From assembly GCA_011800805.1 (NCBI GenBank), contig MPNW01000518.1, positions 1 through 38,472 of the forward strand: a stretch of DNA of 38,472 bases, in the 5' to 3' direction. The notes beneath the pieces are model-generated. The model was not told the DNA's origin and searched no databases. It was given only the letters and a program-made list of their open reading frames with translations. Positions within the stretch are counted from its first letter, which is position 1, and the number at the start of each line of letters is the position of its first letter. Of the stretch, positions 28,828 to 38,472 are shown in pieces. The DNA is from Hirudo medicinalis (taxonomy: Eukaryota > Annelida > Clitellata > Hirudinida > Hirudinidae). Position numbers and translations under genes: made by a program.

Positions 28828-30357
28828 ATGGATACAGTACAGATCAGGGTAGATATTAAGAACAAGTTCAGTGCATTTGAGCAAGAAGGCGATGATGACG
28901 TCACCGGAGAACTTCTTGAAAAGTTCATTCAAATGAAGGAAGTGGAAGCACTGAAGAGGGCCAGCAAGGCTGCTGAAAGGAAAAAGAACAGACCTAAGAA
29001 GCCAGTTCCGATTGAAGTTGCTCCCAAAAAGGATAGCATCAGCACTCAGAAAACTGAGTCAACTGCAGAAGACCCGACAAATGCCGACAATCCCGCTTTT
29101 AAGACTGAGGCAGACAGTGCCACCGAGGTGAAGGACACAAAAACACTGAACGACGATAAAACTCCCCGAGAAAAGGTTGTGTATAGCGGAGGCAAAGAGT
29201 TCACTAAAAGAACAAACTCGAAGTTTGCTGCCAAAATGATGGCTTTAGCGAGAGAGGCTGAAGAGAGTGCCAGAGCCAAAACAGACATACCTTTCAGAGG
29301 CAGGGGAGGATTCAGGAGAGGCCGAGAAGGGTTTGTTAAACCAGCGGGCGAGGCCAACGTTACTGCTACTGAAGAGGTTGCTTCAGGCCACTTCGAGGAG
29401 GTGCAAAAAAGTGATAGGCCTTTTAGGGGCAGGGAAGGATTTAGAAGAGGGAGAGGCGGATTCCGTGAAGATGCACGAGAAGTGCCATTCTTTGAGAACG
29501 CAGCTCCTGCTAATGAATATTCTTCACCGATCAAATTCGAAGAAAACTCCAGGGACAGCAGGCCTTACAACGGTAGAGGAGGATTTAAGAGAGGTAGAGT
29601 TGGATTTACTAGTAACCAAGTTCAAGAAGTCCCATCCTCCGAGAATGCTGCTGTTGAAGAAGCTCCAGCAAGCCAATTCGAGGAAAAGCCAAGGAGCAGC
29701 AGACCTTACAGGGGTATGGGAGGATTTAGAAGAGGGAGAGGCGGATTCCGTGAAGATGCAAGAGAAGTGCCATTCTTTGAGAACGCAGCTCCTGCTAATG
29801 AATATTCTTCACCGAGCAAATTCGAAGGAAACTCCAGGGACAGCAGGCCTTACAACGGTAGGGGAGGATTTAGGAGAGGTAGAGTTGGATTTACTAGTAA
29901 CCAAGTTCAAGAAGTCCCATCCTCCGAGAATGCTGCTGTTGAAGAAGCTCCAGCAAGCCAATTGGAGGAAAAGCCAAGGAGCAGCAGACCTTACAGGGGT
30001 AGGGGAGGATTTAGAGGAGACAGGGAAGGGTTTTATAAGCAAACTGTTGAAACCGAGCCAGAGGAGAAGCAGTACACATTGGATGAGTGGAAGAAAATGC
30101 AGGCGGAGATCCGAATGAAGTCTTCATTGAATGTGGCTAAAGCCAAGGAAGGTGCCAAAGAGAATAAGACGGAAGACAAGGTTAAAGTGGAGGATGTCGT
30201 GGAGCAGCGGAATAGCAAGACTAATGTTGAGATCAAATTCGGATCAGCTAGCTACTATGACGGAAGAGGCAGAGGTGGAATGGACAGAAGAGCACCCAGG
30301 ATTGTTGCAGAGGTCCCAAATGTCTTGGACGAATCTGTATTTCCCCTTCTCAAGTAG
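28828..30357 (+). CDS. SERBP1/HABP4/vig-like RGG protein, copy 3, intronless (509 aa)
   Basis: The architecture matches copy 1. Residues 1-65 are the acidic/basic N-terminal segment (VDIKNKFSAFEQEGDDDV, then a Lys-rich helix). A linker runs to about residue 145, followed by RGG blocks (PFRGRGGFRRGREGF and relatives) to about residue 405. The signature TLDEWKKMQAEIRMK is near residue 416, then FGSASYYDGRGRGGMDRR, and the C-terminus is LDESVFPLLK. The RGG part contains two 95-codon tandem units. Compared with copy 1, the linker after the N-terminal domain is longer and the repeats differ in sequence and period. The family role (mRNA and dormant-ribosome binding) is inferred. An AATAAA lies at about 30443. 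Confidence 0.9.
   Translation: MDTVQIRVDIKNKFSAFEQEGDDDVTGELLEKFIQMKEVEALKRASKAAERKKNRPKKPVPIEVAPKKDSISTQKTESTAEDPTNADNPAFKTEADSATEVKDTKTLNDDKTPREKVVYSGGKEFTKRTNSKFAAKMMALAREAEESARAKTDIPFRGRGGFRRGREGFVKPAGEANVTATEEVASGHFEEVQKSDRPFRGREGFRRGRGGFREDAREVPFFENAAPANEYSSPIKFEENSRDSRPYNGRGGFKRGRVGFTSNQVQEVPSSENAAVEEAPASQFEEKPRSSRPYRGMGGFRRGRGGFREDAREVPFFENAAPANEYSSPSKFEGNSRDSRPYNGRGGFRRGRVGFTSNQVQEVPSSENAAVEEAPASQLEEKPRSSRPYRGRGGFRGDREGFYKQTVETEPEEKQYTLDEWKKMQAEIRMKSSLNVAKAKEGAKENKTEDKVKVEDVVEQRNSKTNVEIKFGSASYYDGRGRGGMDRRAPRIVAEVPNVLDESVFPLLK
29441..30010 (+). repeat. Coding minisatellite, two 285-bp units
   Basis: Units begin at about 29441 and 29726, with a partial third. Each 95-codon unit is a composite of a REVPFFENAAPANEYSS half and a VQEVPSSENAAVEEAPAS half. 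A shorter ancestral RGG unit was therefore first doubled and then amplified as a pair. Confidence 0.9.
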
Positions 30358-30640
30358 AATTACTTTTCTACTATGTTAATGAGCTCTTGACACTGATACT
30401 GAACACCTATTTTTGTTGTTGATTCTGCCTATTTTGTTGATTAATAAAATGTCTCCAATAATTTTCAAAATTTGACTTTGTTTAGAAAATATTTTTGAAA
30501 GTGTTTAACTATATCATAAGTTTTGCCCGGTGCGGTTGCAGAGGTTCCCAATATTTTGAGAGCTACTGGAATCGAGTGGTCAAGAGCAAATCATCTTGGT
30601 CGTGCAACGGACTTCAATCAAATAAATAAGAAGTGAGTGG

Positions 30641-30800
30641 CATTGTGCTCTCGCTTGGTCTAATGTTTGAGAACTCGCCTCTCGCGACACGATGGCGACA
30701 CGGGTTCGAGTCCCGTTGCGGTAGCACTGTCCGGATCACCCAGTTTTTGGGGCAAGTAACTGGCTGAATTTGAAGGACGTAAATAATAAAATTAATTATA
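30641..30800 (+). mobile_element. tRNA-derived SINE-like element or tRNA relic
   Basis: The segment contains TGGTCTAATG (A-box-like), GAGAACTCGCCTCTCGCGAC (anticodon-arm-like), and a perfect B box GGTTCGAGTCC at 30703-30713 inside a T-arm CGGG-TTCGAGT-CCCG. The 3' strand after the T-arm (TGCGGTA) finds no complementary acceptor strand at the 5' side, so this is not a functional tRNA. An AAT-rich end (about 30780-30800) resembles a SINE tail. Confidence 0.6.
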
Positions 30801-31302
30801 ATACCTAAAATTTAGTTAGGGATAAAGGTTAGAGTTAGCGAAACCGTTTTTAAAATGCTAGTCACTAAAAATCTGATTTTATTAAACTGGATTTCTTTAT
30901 TAGTTTAGAAAACCCTTTTCTTTTTTTTTCGTTCTTTTTTAAAAACATTTGAGTAAGCCGTAATGATGTTTTATTTTCTTTATTATCTCGATGATCCATC
31001 CTTCTATTGCATTTTTATACTCATTTTTATATGTCCAATTTTCTGATGAAATTGTGATGAATTGAGAAACATCTACAATAAGAGTTCTTTAATTGCCTTT
31101 AGTAATAGTAATAAAATTAATTATAACATATTTTTATTACAAATTTTTTGTGAAAATATACATAATTGATTCAATTAGAATTTTATTTTCTCTTATATTC
31201 ATGATCTACAGAAAGTACCTTAATGCTGAACATTTCCTGAAATATTACCAAACAAAACGCACCCATATTGACCAAATAACTACCAATATCCATCACGACA
31301 CG

Positions 31303-31578
31303 ATGGCACACTTGGAGATCAGAGCTGAGGTGAAGAACAAATACAGAGAGTTCCAGCAAGACGATGGCGGCAATCTTTTGGAGAGGTTATTTAAGAGAAA
31401 GGAGCGCCAGGATTTGAAGGCCAAGAAGGTTGTTGATCAGAAAATGACTCAAGCGCAGAAGTCAGTTCCAACTAAATTCGCTCGCAAGCAACTGAGCAGG
31501 AAACAAAATTATTCCATAATTAAGTTGGCTTTTTTACAATTTCGAAAATGCTTAGATTATTTTACCAAACGAAGATGA
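31303..31578 (+). pseudogene. SERBP1/HABP4/vig-like copy 4, truncated after N-terminal domain
   Basis: From the ATG at 31303, the frame reads HLEIRAEVKNKYREFQQDDG, then LLERLFKRKERQDLKAKK and KSVPTKFARKQ, paralogous to residues 1-70 of copies 1-3. After about 31505 the sequence becomes AT-rich with no RGG block, no TLDEW signature and no FPHLK end. The frame runs on through unrelated codons to a stop at 31576-31578. No splice donor is apparent at the break. It could be a remnant or a short N-terminal-only protein of 91 residues; a pseudogene seems likelier. Confidence 0.65.
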
Positions 31579-32257
31579 GAGCTCTTGAGGATAAGATAAG
31601 AATTTGGTTTTCTAAGCTTCCAAACATGCTTTACCGATGTCTTCTGATATTTATTTTCAAATTCTCGAAAGTTTATGTTCTTTATGTTCTTGATGTTTTT
31701 GATAATAAATGTTACCCAGCAAATGCTGAATTTCACATTCTTAATGTAGAGGGACGTAGTAATGTATGATGTAATAATACACAATGTAGTAATCTGTATT
31801 GTAATAATAAATAATTTAGTAATGTAATTTCTAATGTAGTAATCTCATGTTTTTATTCTCCCTCTGAGTAATACATAGCATGATCACGCAAAATGGTACA
31901 TGCTAGTGTTACCGAAAAGCTCTTGTAAGACGAAACACCAACATCCAGCCGAGTGTATGTTTCTAAGACTTCGATAAATGTTTTAATTAATTACTGAATC
32001 CTCAAAAATATTCTGAAGAATGAATGATTAATAAGCATGTCATTCGAGAGAGAAAACGAGCATCGAAAAACAAATACTCTGAAATACAATGCATGCCAAT
32101 ACACGTCTGCAGCAAAATTATACAAATAATTCCCTATAATAATAGTAGTAATAATAATAATAATCCATAATCCATAATTTATGATAATTGGTAACTTATG
32201 CCAATCGACGACAAGCTATGACGACAAGTTCATTTTTCGAGTAAATGAATAATTTTA
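31579..32257. other. Spacer between the RGG array and the 3' end of SKIC3
   Basis: The sequence is AT-rich with no recognised gene. AATAAA, read on the minus strand, overlaps the SKIC3 stop (about 32254-32259) and may serve as its poly(A) signal. Confidence 0.45.
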
Positions 32258-34187
32258 TTACAGCGATGACTTGATCAGGTCTCCCAGCTTCTGGTTTTCG
32301 ACGAACCAACTGCAAGAAAAGAAGATTATGCCATCAGGATGAGAATGTCATTAGTAATTATGCGACAATAATGACATTTCTTCTTGGAGATTTCAATATA
32401 TCATCTAGTAAATGTCATAATTGTTAATTATAGAGTTATTTTTGATACTCGAGTGACTGATGTTGTTGTTCTTATAAATCTGCTTAGATTTGTGTTGGTG
32501 GTCCATAGGGCCCTTCAGTTTATGGAATAAATAAATATAATAATAATAGTAATAATAATAATAGTAATAATAATAGTAATAATAATAGTAATAATAATAA
32601 TAATAGATTTATAATATTATTATTGTTATTATAGAGAATCTCTCATTATCAGACCTTGTTTTTTCTACGTGACTTTCGAACAGCTCCCTCTTGTTCCTCA
32701 TTCGTCCAGAGACGATCATGCCTGCCATGATCTGCAGGGATGCAAATAATCAGACGATCGATTCACAACGAATTAGTTAAATGTCAGAACACAGTTTTCA
32801 GTGTTATTGCATATTATATGGTAATATACAATATATTATACAATAAATTATACAATATATTATCAGTAAATGTATCGGAAACAATTTAATACTATTGGAA
32901 GCAAGACTGTCGGATCGACTACTGAAATATGAGTAAAAAAAATGAAATGTATTGTGTGTACATATTTACATCATCTTCATCCTAACAACATTCTCATGGC
33001 TACTGATGTTTTGATCATCATCATTAACCACTGTCATCATCGCCAACGCCATAATCATCTTCATCATCATCAGCAGCATCATCACCACGTTACCTTGGAG
33101 ATGTTTTCCTCAGTGTCGCAGCTCCAGAGCAAGTTGTCCACGTCGTTGTTGAGGAAGGACAGCAGCGACGTCAGCAGCTTGTCATCCTCGTACTGCCAAC
33201 TCACCTGACATCGCAGAGGTCATAGGGTCAACACTAGCATCATCATTATCAGCATCACCACCATCATCATCATCAAGCATACCTTCTGCAGGAAAGCTTC
33301 TGCCTCTGTCAAACACCTGGCATTGATGAGGGCAATGGCATGTTGCCTTGACAGCCACCTGTGCATGCCCTTCAGGTAGGGGTTGTCACGGTCATGGGTC
33401 GAGGCCAATTCAACTGTTATTGGGATGAGGGATCAGTGCCAATGAAGGCATATCAATTGAAATGATGATGATTATGATGATGGTGATAATGATGGTGATG
33501 ATGATGATAATGATTATGATGACGGTGATGATGATGAGGATGATGATAATGATTATGATGATGGTGTTGGAGGTAATGGTGATTGCCAATGAACTTCTTA
33601 GAGGTTACATGTTGGAGATCATGATGGTGATGATGATTGTTACCTTGATCCATGACCCTTTTCGAGGTCACGAGGGTGAAGGTCACCAGCTCTTGCGATT
33701 CGTCGTCTGCCTCCAGTTGTCTGTCAACAAGTTGTTGTTGACAACTTGCCAGCAAGATGCACCAGTTTGTTAGCTGATCTGTAATTAATTACTTGTAATA
33801 AGTTAACTACAAAACAATAACAATGACTCGCTTGTTGATCATTTCCGGCAGAGAAACAACCATAGCGAATCTTCGACCAACCAGGATAAAGACGAACGAG
33901 TTTCTGGGCCAATGAGAATGCGGGCACCTGCTTTCTTCGTACGCCCTGAGTTTCTGAGCTCAAGGAAATTGGTGATGTTTTGAGGCTGGTTATCGCCATG
34001 CACTGCAGGGCTTCCTAGGTAATCATAATTACGATTTCACTTACAACAATGTAAAGGTATAATTACGTAATAATAATGAATTATCACTATTATAATGATA
34101 ATGACAATGATAATAATAACAATAATAATAACAACAACAACAATAATAATATTAATAATAATAATAATAATGATGATAACGATAACG

Positions 34188-34224
<37 letters not shown>

Positions 34225-34247
34225 TAATAATAATGGTAATAATAATG

Positions 34248-34299
<52 letters not shown>

Positions 34300-34306
34300 C
34301 AACGAC

Positions 34307-34344
<38 letters not shown>

Positions 34345-37300
34345 CAACAACAACAGCAAGTGATTCGCCCACCTGCGAGAGTATTTCAAACCATCCTTCA
34401 AAATGTCTCGGAATCTCCAGCTTCCTTCCGGTCGAGCAGAGACTCCCGTCGCTCGATTTCCGGTATAGTTCTTCGCCGAAAAGTAGGTCGACGTGACCTA
34501 CATTTTCAACGACGAAATGGCTTTGAGGCTGCTGCTGCTGCTGATGATGATTGTTGCTGCTGTTGTTGTTGTAAATGTTGGATGGTTTGTTGCTGTTGCT
34601 GTTGTTGTTGACGACTTGGTTTAGTGGCGGGTTTGAGGTGGCTAACTCAAGTTCATTCAGAATCATGAGTAGCGCCCCTGTGTCGTGCAGCGATGATGAT
34701 GACGATGGTGATGATGATGGTGATGATGATGATGACGGTGGTGACGATGACGACGACAGCAGCTGGAGCTGCTTGGAATTTTCCAGGAGAGCACGCGACC
34801 TTGCGTCCAGCTTGTTTCTCATCAGAGTCACCACAACTGGAAAATCCAGGCTCAGTTTCGCTTTCGAATCTGACTTCTGCTTCGGTTGGTGATGATAATG
34901 ATTGGAACTATTATCAACACTCTTCCTTCCGTTTGAAGAAGCCGGGCCGCCGCCCTTGTAAATATTCAAATCATCCTGTTCCAAAATTTTATGCAAGCTG
35001 ACGACGATTGGCTGGTGGCTCGTGGAGGTCATGTCCTGTTTCCGGCATAAATTATCATACATTAAAAATAATAATAATTTTTTTTAACGTTATTTTTATT
35101 ATTATTGTTATAATTATTATTATTATTATTATTATTATTATAATTAATATTATTATTACAACTGACTACAAGTTGTGCCATAGGTAGTTGGGTCGCAGAA
35201 GAGCCCTAGTTTAGTATCGGCCCGGGTCATAGTTCAGCTGTACCTCATGTTATCGGATATTCTTACTTCATCACTGCCGTCGTCGTCATCGCCATCATCA
35301 TCATCGTCACCACCATTACCACCATCATCATCAGCAGCAGCACCATCACCATCATAATCATTATCATCATTATCATCACCATCGTCACCATCATCATCAC
35401 CACCACCACCATCATCATCACCACCACCATCATCATCATCACTACCATCATCATCATCCTTTACCTGGTAGCAGGTTTTGTCCTCCATCAACAGGGCGGC
35501 CGAACATAAGCTCCTGACTAAGTCGATGACGTCTTCGTCGACACGATTGGTCAGAAGGAACACGGCCGCCCTCACCCAGCTCTCTGATTGGTTGGGTCTC
35601 AGGTGGATGGCCCGGAGGAAGTCTCCGATCGAGGAGTACGCGTTCTTCGACTTGCTCTGCAGATTCGCAGAAGTCATTTCAACCAATTGAATACCTGAAA
35701 CAAACTCATCCCCTACCAATAGGAACTTGGCTCTCGAGCTGAGGAAGGCCAGATTGGGCGAGCCCGAAGCCACGGAACGCCCCCCGATGTTGTGCATCTC
35801 GTTGAGCACCACGTTCGACAGGGCGAGTTCTTTCTGCAGGAGGCCGACGCAGAGCAGGGAACACAGCACCTCGTCCAACGTGCCCCTCGGATTTCCGATC
35901 CTTCGTGAGAAATAAAAGGATTAGAGAATGAACAGCTGCACGGGCAATAACACGTAGATCGACAACAACAGCAACACTATCTAGCTACAATGCCCAAATA
36001 ACATTTAGCTCTGCATCGAAATTTGAACACGTCATTTGTAGCGAAAAACCATGATCATCATCATCACCATTCAATTTCAAGAGGACTCCCCAAAAGGCTG
36101 CACCACTCACCCCTTGAACATGAAGTGCTTGGCGTCGTCAGGCTTTCCCTGAAGCATGAGGCACGTCCCCATGGCCAGGTGGACTTGGTCCAGGAGGCGT
36201 TCCTCGTCCTCTTCTTCGTCGGCAGATTCCATCTGGAGTGCGATGTCGTACACTGTGACGGAGGAATTGACATTATCAATTATTTTCAATCTCTCAGGTC
36301 AACTGAAGTCTGAGATTCAAAACTGGATTCCCAAAATTAGTGCCACGAGCGTCGACAGCTCGAACAGAAAGGAAATATGAAGCGTCAAAGAAGCGCAAAA
36401 GTCGTCTGCTCGTCCTCACGTTCGAAGCTCCTCTCGTAGTCCTTGTTCTTGAAGTGGCAGAGGGCCATGTGACAGATCTCGACCAATGAGACGTCGTCCT
36501 CAAAGTCGTGTGACAGCAGGTCGAAGAGGTTGTCGTAGTGCTTCTGAGAGCTTTCGTAGTCACCGGTTTTGCTGTAATGATGATGACGATGCTGATGATG
36601 ATGATTATGATGATGACGACGACGACGACGATGACGATGACGGTCATGATGATGTGAATAACAATGAAGATGATGGTTGTAATGATAATGAAAGAAGTGA
36701 TAAAAGTGAAATAAAAAATTTTAAGCTGTCTCTAAAATAGTAACTATGATTTTGACAAAGATTGATGATGATGATGTTGATATCGATTACGATGACGACG
36801 ACGGCGATGATGACAATGATGATGATGATGGTCATGGTCATGATGATGGTCATGGTGATGGGGCCGGTTTCAGTGACTAAAGCTGCGACGATGATTCTCA
36901 CCACAGCAGCCTTGCATAATTAGTGAGGACAATTTTCCTGTGGAGTTTGTGGTCGACATCTTCGTCGTTCAGGAGCTTCATGCACCTGGACAGGGCAGGT
37001 CATTTCATCATCATCATCATCATCATCATCACCATCATCATCATCATCGCCATCATCATCATCATTATCAAAACCACCACCATCGTCGTCATCACCACCA
37101 CCATCATCATCGTCGTCTCACATTCTGCACCAACCTCTCGAAAGCCTCGACGGCTGTTCGGTGAAGTTCCTGCCTCTCGCAGAGGAGGCCGTAGTAATTC
37201 CAACCCCTCAGGCAGTCTGGTCTTGATGCTGTCCATGGTGATGATGATGATGATGATGATGATGACGATGGTGAGATGGTGGTGGTGGTGGTGGTGGTGA

Positions 37301-37805
37301 CGATGACGTCGCTGACGACTACGACGACGACGACGATGATGATGAAGATTATTGTTGTTATGATTGTACTGGTGGTAGTGATGAGTTAATAAATAGTTAG
37401 TGACTAATTTAGAAAAACTACAGAGACTCAAAAAATGTGAACATGCAACAAAAGGTTAAGCTACAAGTGGAAAGGCTAGACAACTATTACCATCACCACC
37501 ATCAATCCTCCACCCATCCACCCAAACATTAGAATCAACAAGTTGAACAACCAATCAACCAACCAATCAATCAACCAACCAGTATACTTCGCCATGGCAT
37601 CCATGGCAGAGTCGACAGCGTTGAGATGTTTGAACGTGAATTCCAACCACTCTTTGTTGTTGCTGTTGTCGTTGGTATTGTCATTGTTGGTGATGTTGTT
37701 GTTGTTGTTGTTGGTGTTCTTGTTGTTGTTGTTGTTGTTGGAGATCCTCGTGAACTCATCAACCATGGAGCAGACCCAGTGCGCATAACTGACGGAGGCC
37801 TCGGG
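32258..37805 (-). CDS. SKIC3: SKI complex scaffold SKIC3 (TTC37), C-terminal part, 13 exons; 5' part beyond the window
   Basis: SKIC3 is the TPR scaffold that holds the SKIC2 helicase and SKIC8 and feeds mRNA to the cytoplasmic exosome. Exons in order: 37580-37805, 37135-37228 (or to 37216), 36902-36985, 36420-36571, 36111-36252, 35465-35900, 34373-35035, 33832-34014, 33644-33773, 33283-33413, 33094-33204, 32655-32731, 32258-32309 (TAA). Together they are in phase, 826 residues. Matches to the family include VSYAHWVCSM, HLNAVDSAM, IVLTNYARLLCKTGDYESSQ, LCVGLLQKELALSNVVLNEM, FLRAIHLRPNQSESWVRA and AQKLVRLYPGWSKI. The C-terminus WFVENQKLGDLIKSSL resembles the vertebrate terminal helix region. 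Sequence equivalent to one TPR pair before the terminal part seems absent. Confidence 0.88.
34083..34355. repeat. (AAT)n microsatellite in SKIC3 intron 34015-34372
   Basis: Nearly the whole intron is AAT with AAC, GAT and ATT variants. The preceding exon frame stays open through it on the minus strand as poly-Val/Ile, which I regard as accidental. Confidence 0.9.
34373..35035 (-). CDS. SKIC3: SKIC3 exon with long low-complexity insertion (221 codons)
   Basis: The exon starts at an acceptor (AACAG|GACATGACC) in phase 0 and ends at a donor (TCGCAG|GTGGGC), also in phase 0. Only its edges look ordinary. The inside holds a poly-Ser/Pro stretch (about 34690-34760), a poly-Asn/Ser stretch (about 34570-34620) and a His/Gln stretch (about 34530-34560). 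The corresponding segment of vertebrate SKIC3 is a linker of a few tens of residues between TPR groups. Confidence 0.75.
35277..35460. repeat. (ATC)n microsatellite immediately after a SKIC3 donor
   Basis: ATC/ACC/GTC trinucleotides begin within a few bases of the donor of exon 35465-35900. On the minus strand they keep the exon frame open as a poly-Asp/Gly run. Confidence 0.9.
37010..37120. repeat. (ATC)n microsatellite in SKIC3 intron 36986-37134
   Basis: ATC repeats with CACCACC interruptions fill most of the short intron. Confidence 0.85.
37650..37743 (-). repeat. In-frame AAC repeat (poly-Asn) inside a SKIC3 exon
   Basis: About 30 mostly Asn codons separate VDEFTRI from LEFTFKHLNAV, which are nearly adjacent in vertebrate SKIC3. 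The minus strand contains no GT dinucleotide within the tract itself, so it cannot be removed by a donor inside it. Confidence 0.75.
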
Positions 37806-38354
37806 CTGCAAACAACAACAACAACAAAATCATTGTCGATCATCACTATTTGCCGCCGCAAACAACTGGATAATTTCAATGATAAGGATCATTGCAACAT
37901 CTCATTGTTAACATTAATATTATTATTATTACTATCAGTTCAGATGATGATGCTGCTGCTGATGATGATGATGATGATGATGCCTATGACGACGACGACG
38001 ACGACGACGACGATGATGATGATGATGGTGATGATGATGATGCCTATGATGACGATGATGATGATAATGATATTGTTGTTGGTGTTATTGTTCCTGTTGT
38101 TATCATTATTGTTGGTGATGACAGGCGCCAAGCAAATGATTCCGTCATAAATTATCGATCAGCTAATTCAATTAATTCTTGTTGATGAATTCCTCCAAGT
38201 GACACCTATTGATGCCTTTTGAAAACACGACAATTATTATTTCACTCACAACGACAAATTCCTCAGCGGATTATGTCGTCGTCTTTACTGTTGTAATTGT
38301 TGTTGATGATGGTGATGATGATGATGATGGTGGTGGTGATGATGATGGTGGTGA

Positions 38355-38388
<34 letters not shown>

Positions 38389-38396
38389 GGTGGTGA

Positions 38397-38430
<34 letters not shown>

Positions 38431-38472
38431 GGTGGTGGGGGTGGTGATGATGATGAGGATGGTGAGGATGAT
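37806..38472. repeat. Right edge: (AAC)n, (ATG)n and (GGT)n microsatellites in SKIC3 intron
   Basis: Tracts lie at about 37807-37830 (AAC), 37944-38060 (ATG/ACG) and 38305-38472 (ATG/GTG, running off the window). Between them, a minus-strand donor-like GTGAGTG at about 38241-38247 follows EEFVV codons and could mark a very short upstream exon, but no phase-consistent exon could be established. Confidence 0.7.

Noticed and set aside
30661..30725. Functional tRNA gene
   Set aside because: Good T-arm and B box but no complementary 5' acceptor strand for the 3' TGCGGTA strand.
38241..38285. Next upstream SKIC3 exon ending EEFVV at a GTGAGTG donor
   Set aside because: An in-frame TAA and lack of a phase-compatible acceptor leave only a 12-nt candidate; insufficient support.

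Overview
This window is animal nuclear DNA, probably from a marine invertebrate; I cannot name the phylum. The evidence is many short exons with GT-AG introns, metazoan-conserved proteins, AATAAA signals, tRNA-derived SINE-like repeats, and introns full of (AAT)n, (ATG)n and (CCAT)n microsatellites. Every spliced gene lies on the minus strand. The exon models were built by hand from splice sites, reading phase and remembered family alignments, so single-base errors at exon edges are possible. The phases close across all 45 PI4KA exons and all 13 SKIC3 exons.

Layout, left to right: (1) 18-460, minus: the 5' end of an RNA polymerase II largest-subunit (RPB1)-like gene, unusually divergent, with an apparent one-base frameshift. 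(2) 1854-21064, minus: a nearly complete phosphatidylinositol 4-kinase alpha gene (PI4KA), 45 exons and about 2147 codons, lacking only its first coding exon(s). (3) 22720-31578, plus: an array of intronless SERBP1/HABP4/vig-like RGG-protein genes. Copy 1 is 653 aa, copy 2 is interrupted by a 976-base run of N, copy 3 is 509 aa, and copy 4 keeps only the N-terminal domain. Copies 1 and 3 carry coding minisatellites of different period. (4) 32258-37805, minus: the C-terminal part of SKIC3/TTC37, 13 exons, with lineage-specific low-complexity insertions inside coding exons. The rest of SKIC3 lies beyond the right edge.

The spliced genes are housekeeping genes for PI4P synthesis at the plasma membrane, transcription, and cytoplasmic RNA decay by the Ski-exosome. 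SERBP1-family proteins bind mRNA and inactive ribosomes. No operon-like relation between these genes is implied. The most unusual content is the intronless RGG-gene array with coding minisatellites, the microsatellite-derived insertions in SKIC3, and the odd RPB1-like gene. Mobile-element traces include two SINE-like families and a small MITE-like inverted repeat. A perfect CTCF-type core motif sits in a 5' intron of PI4KA.
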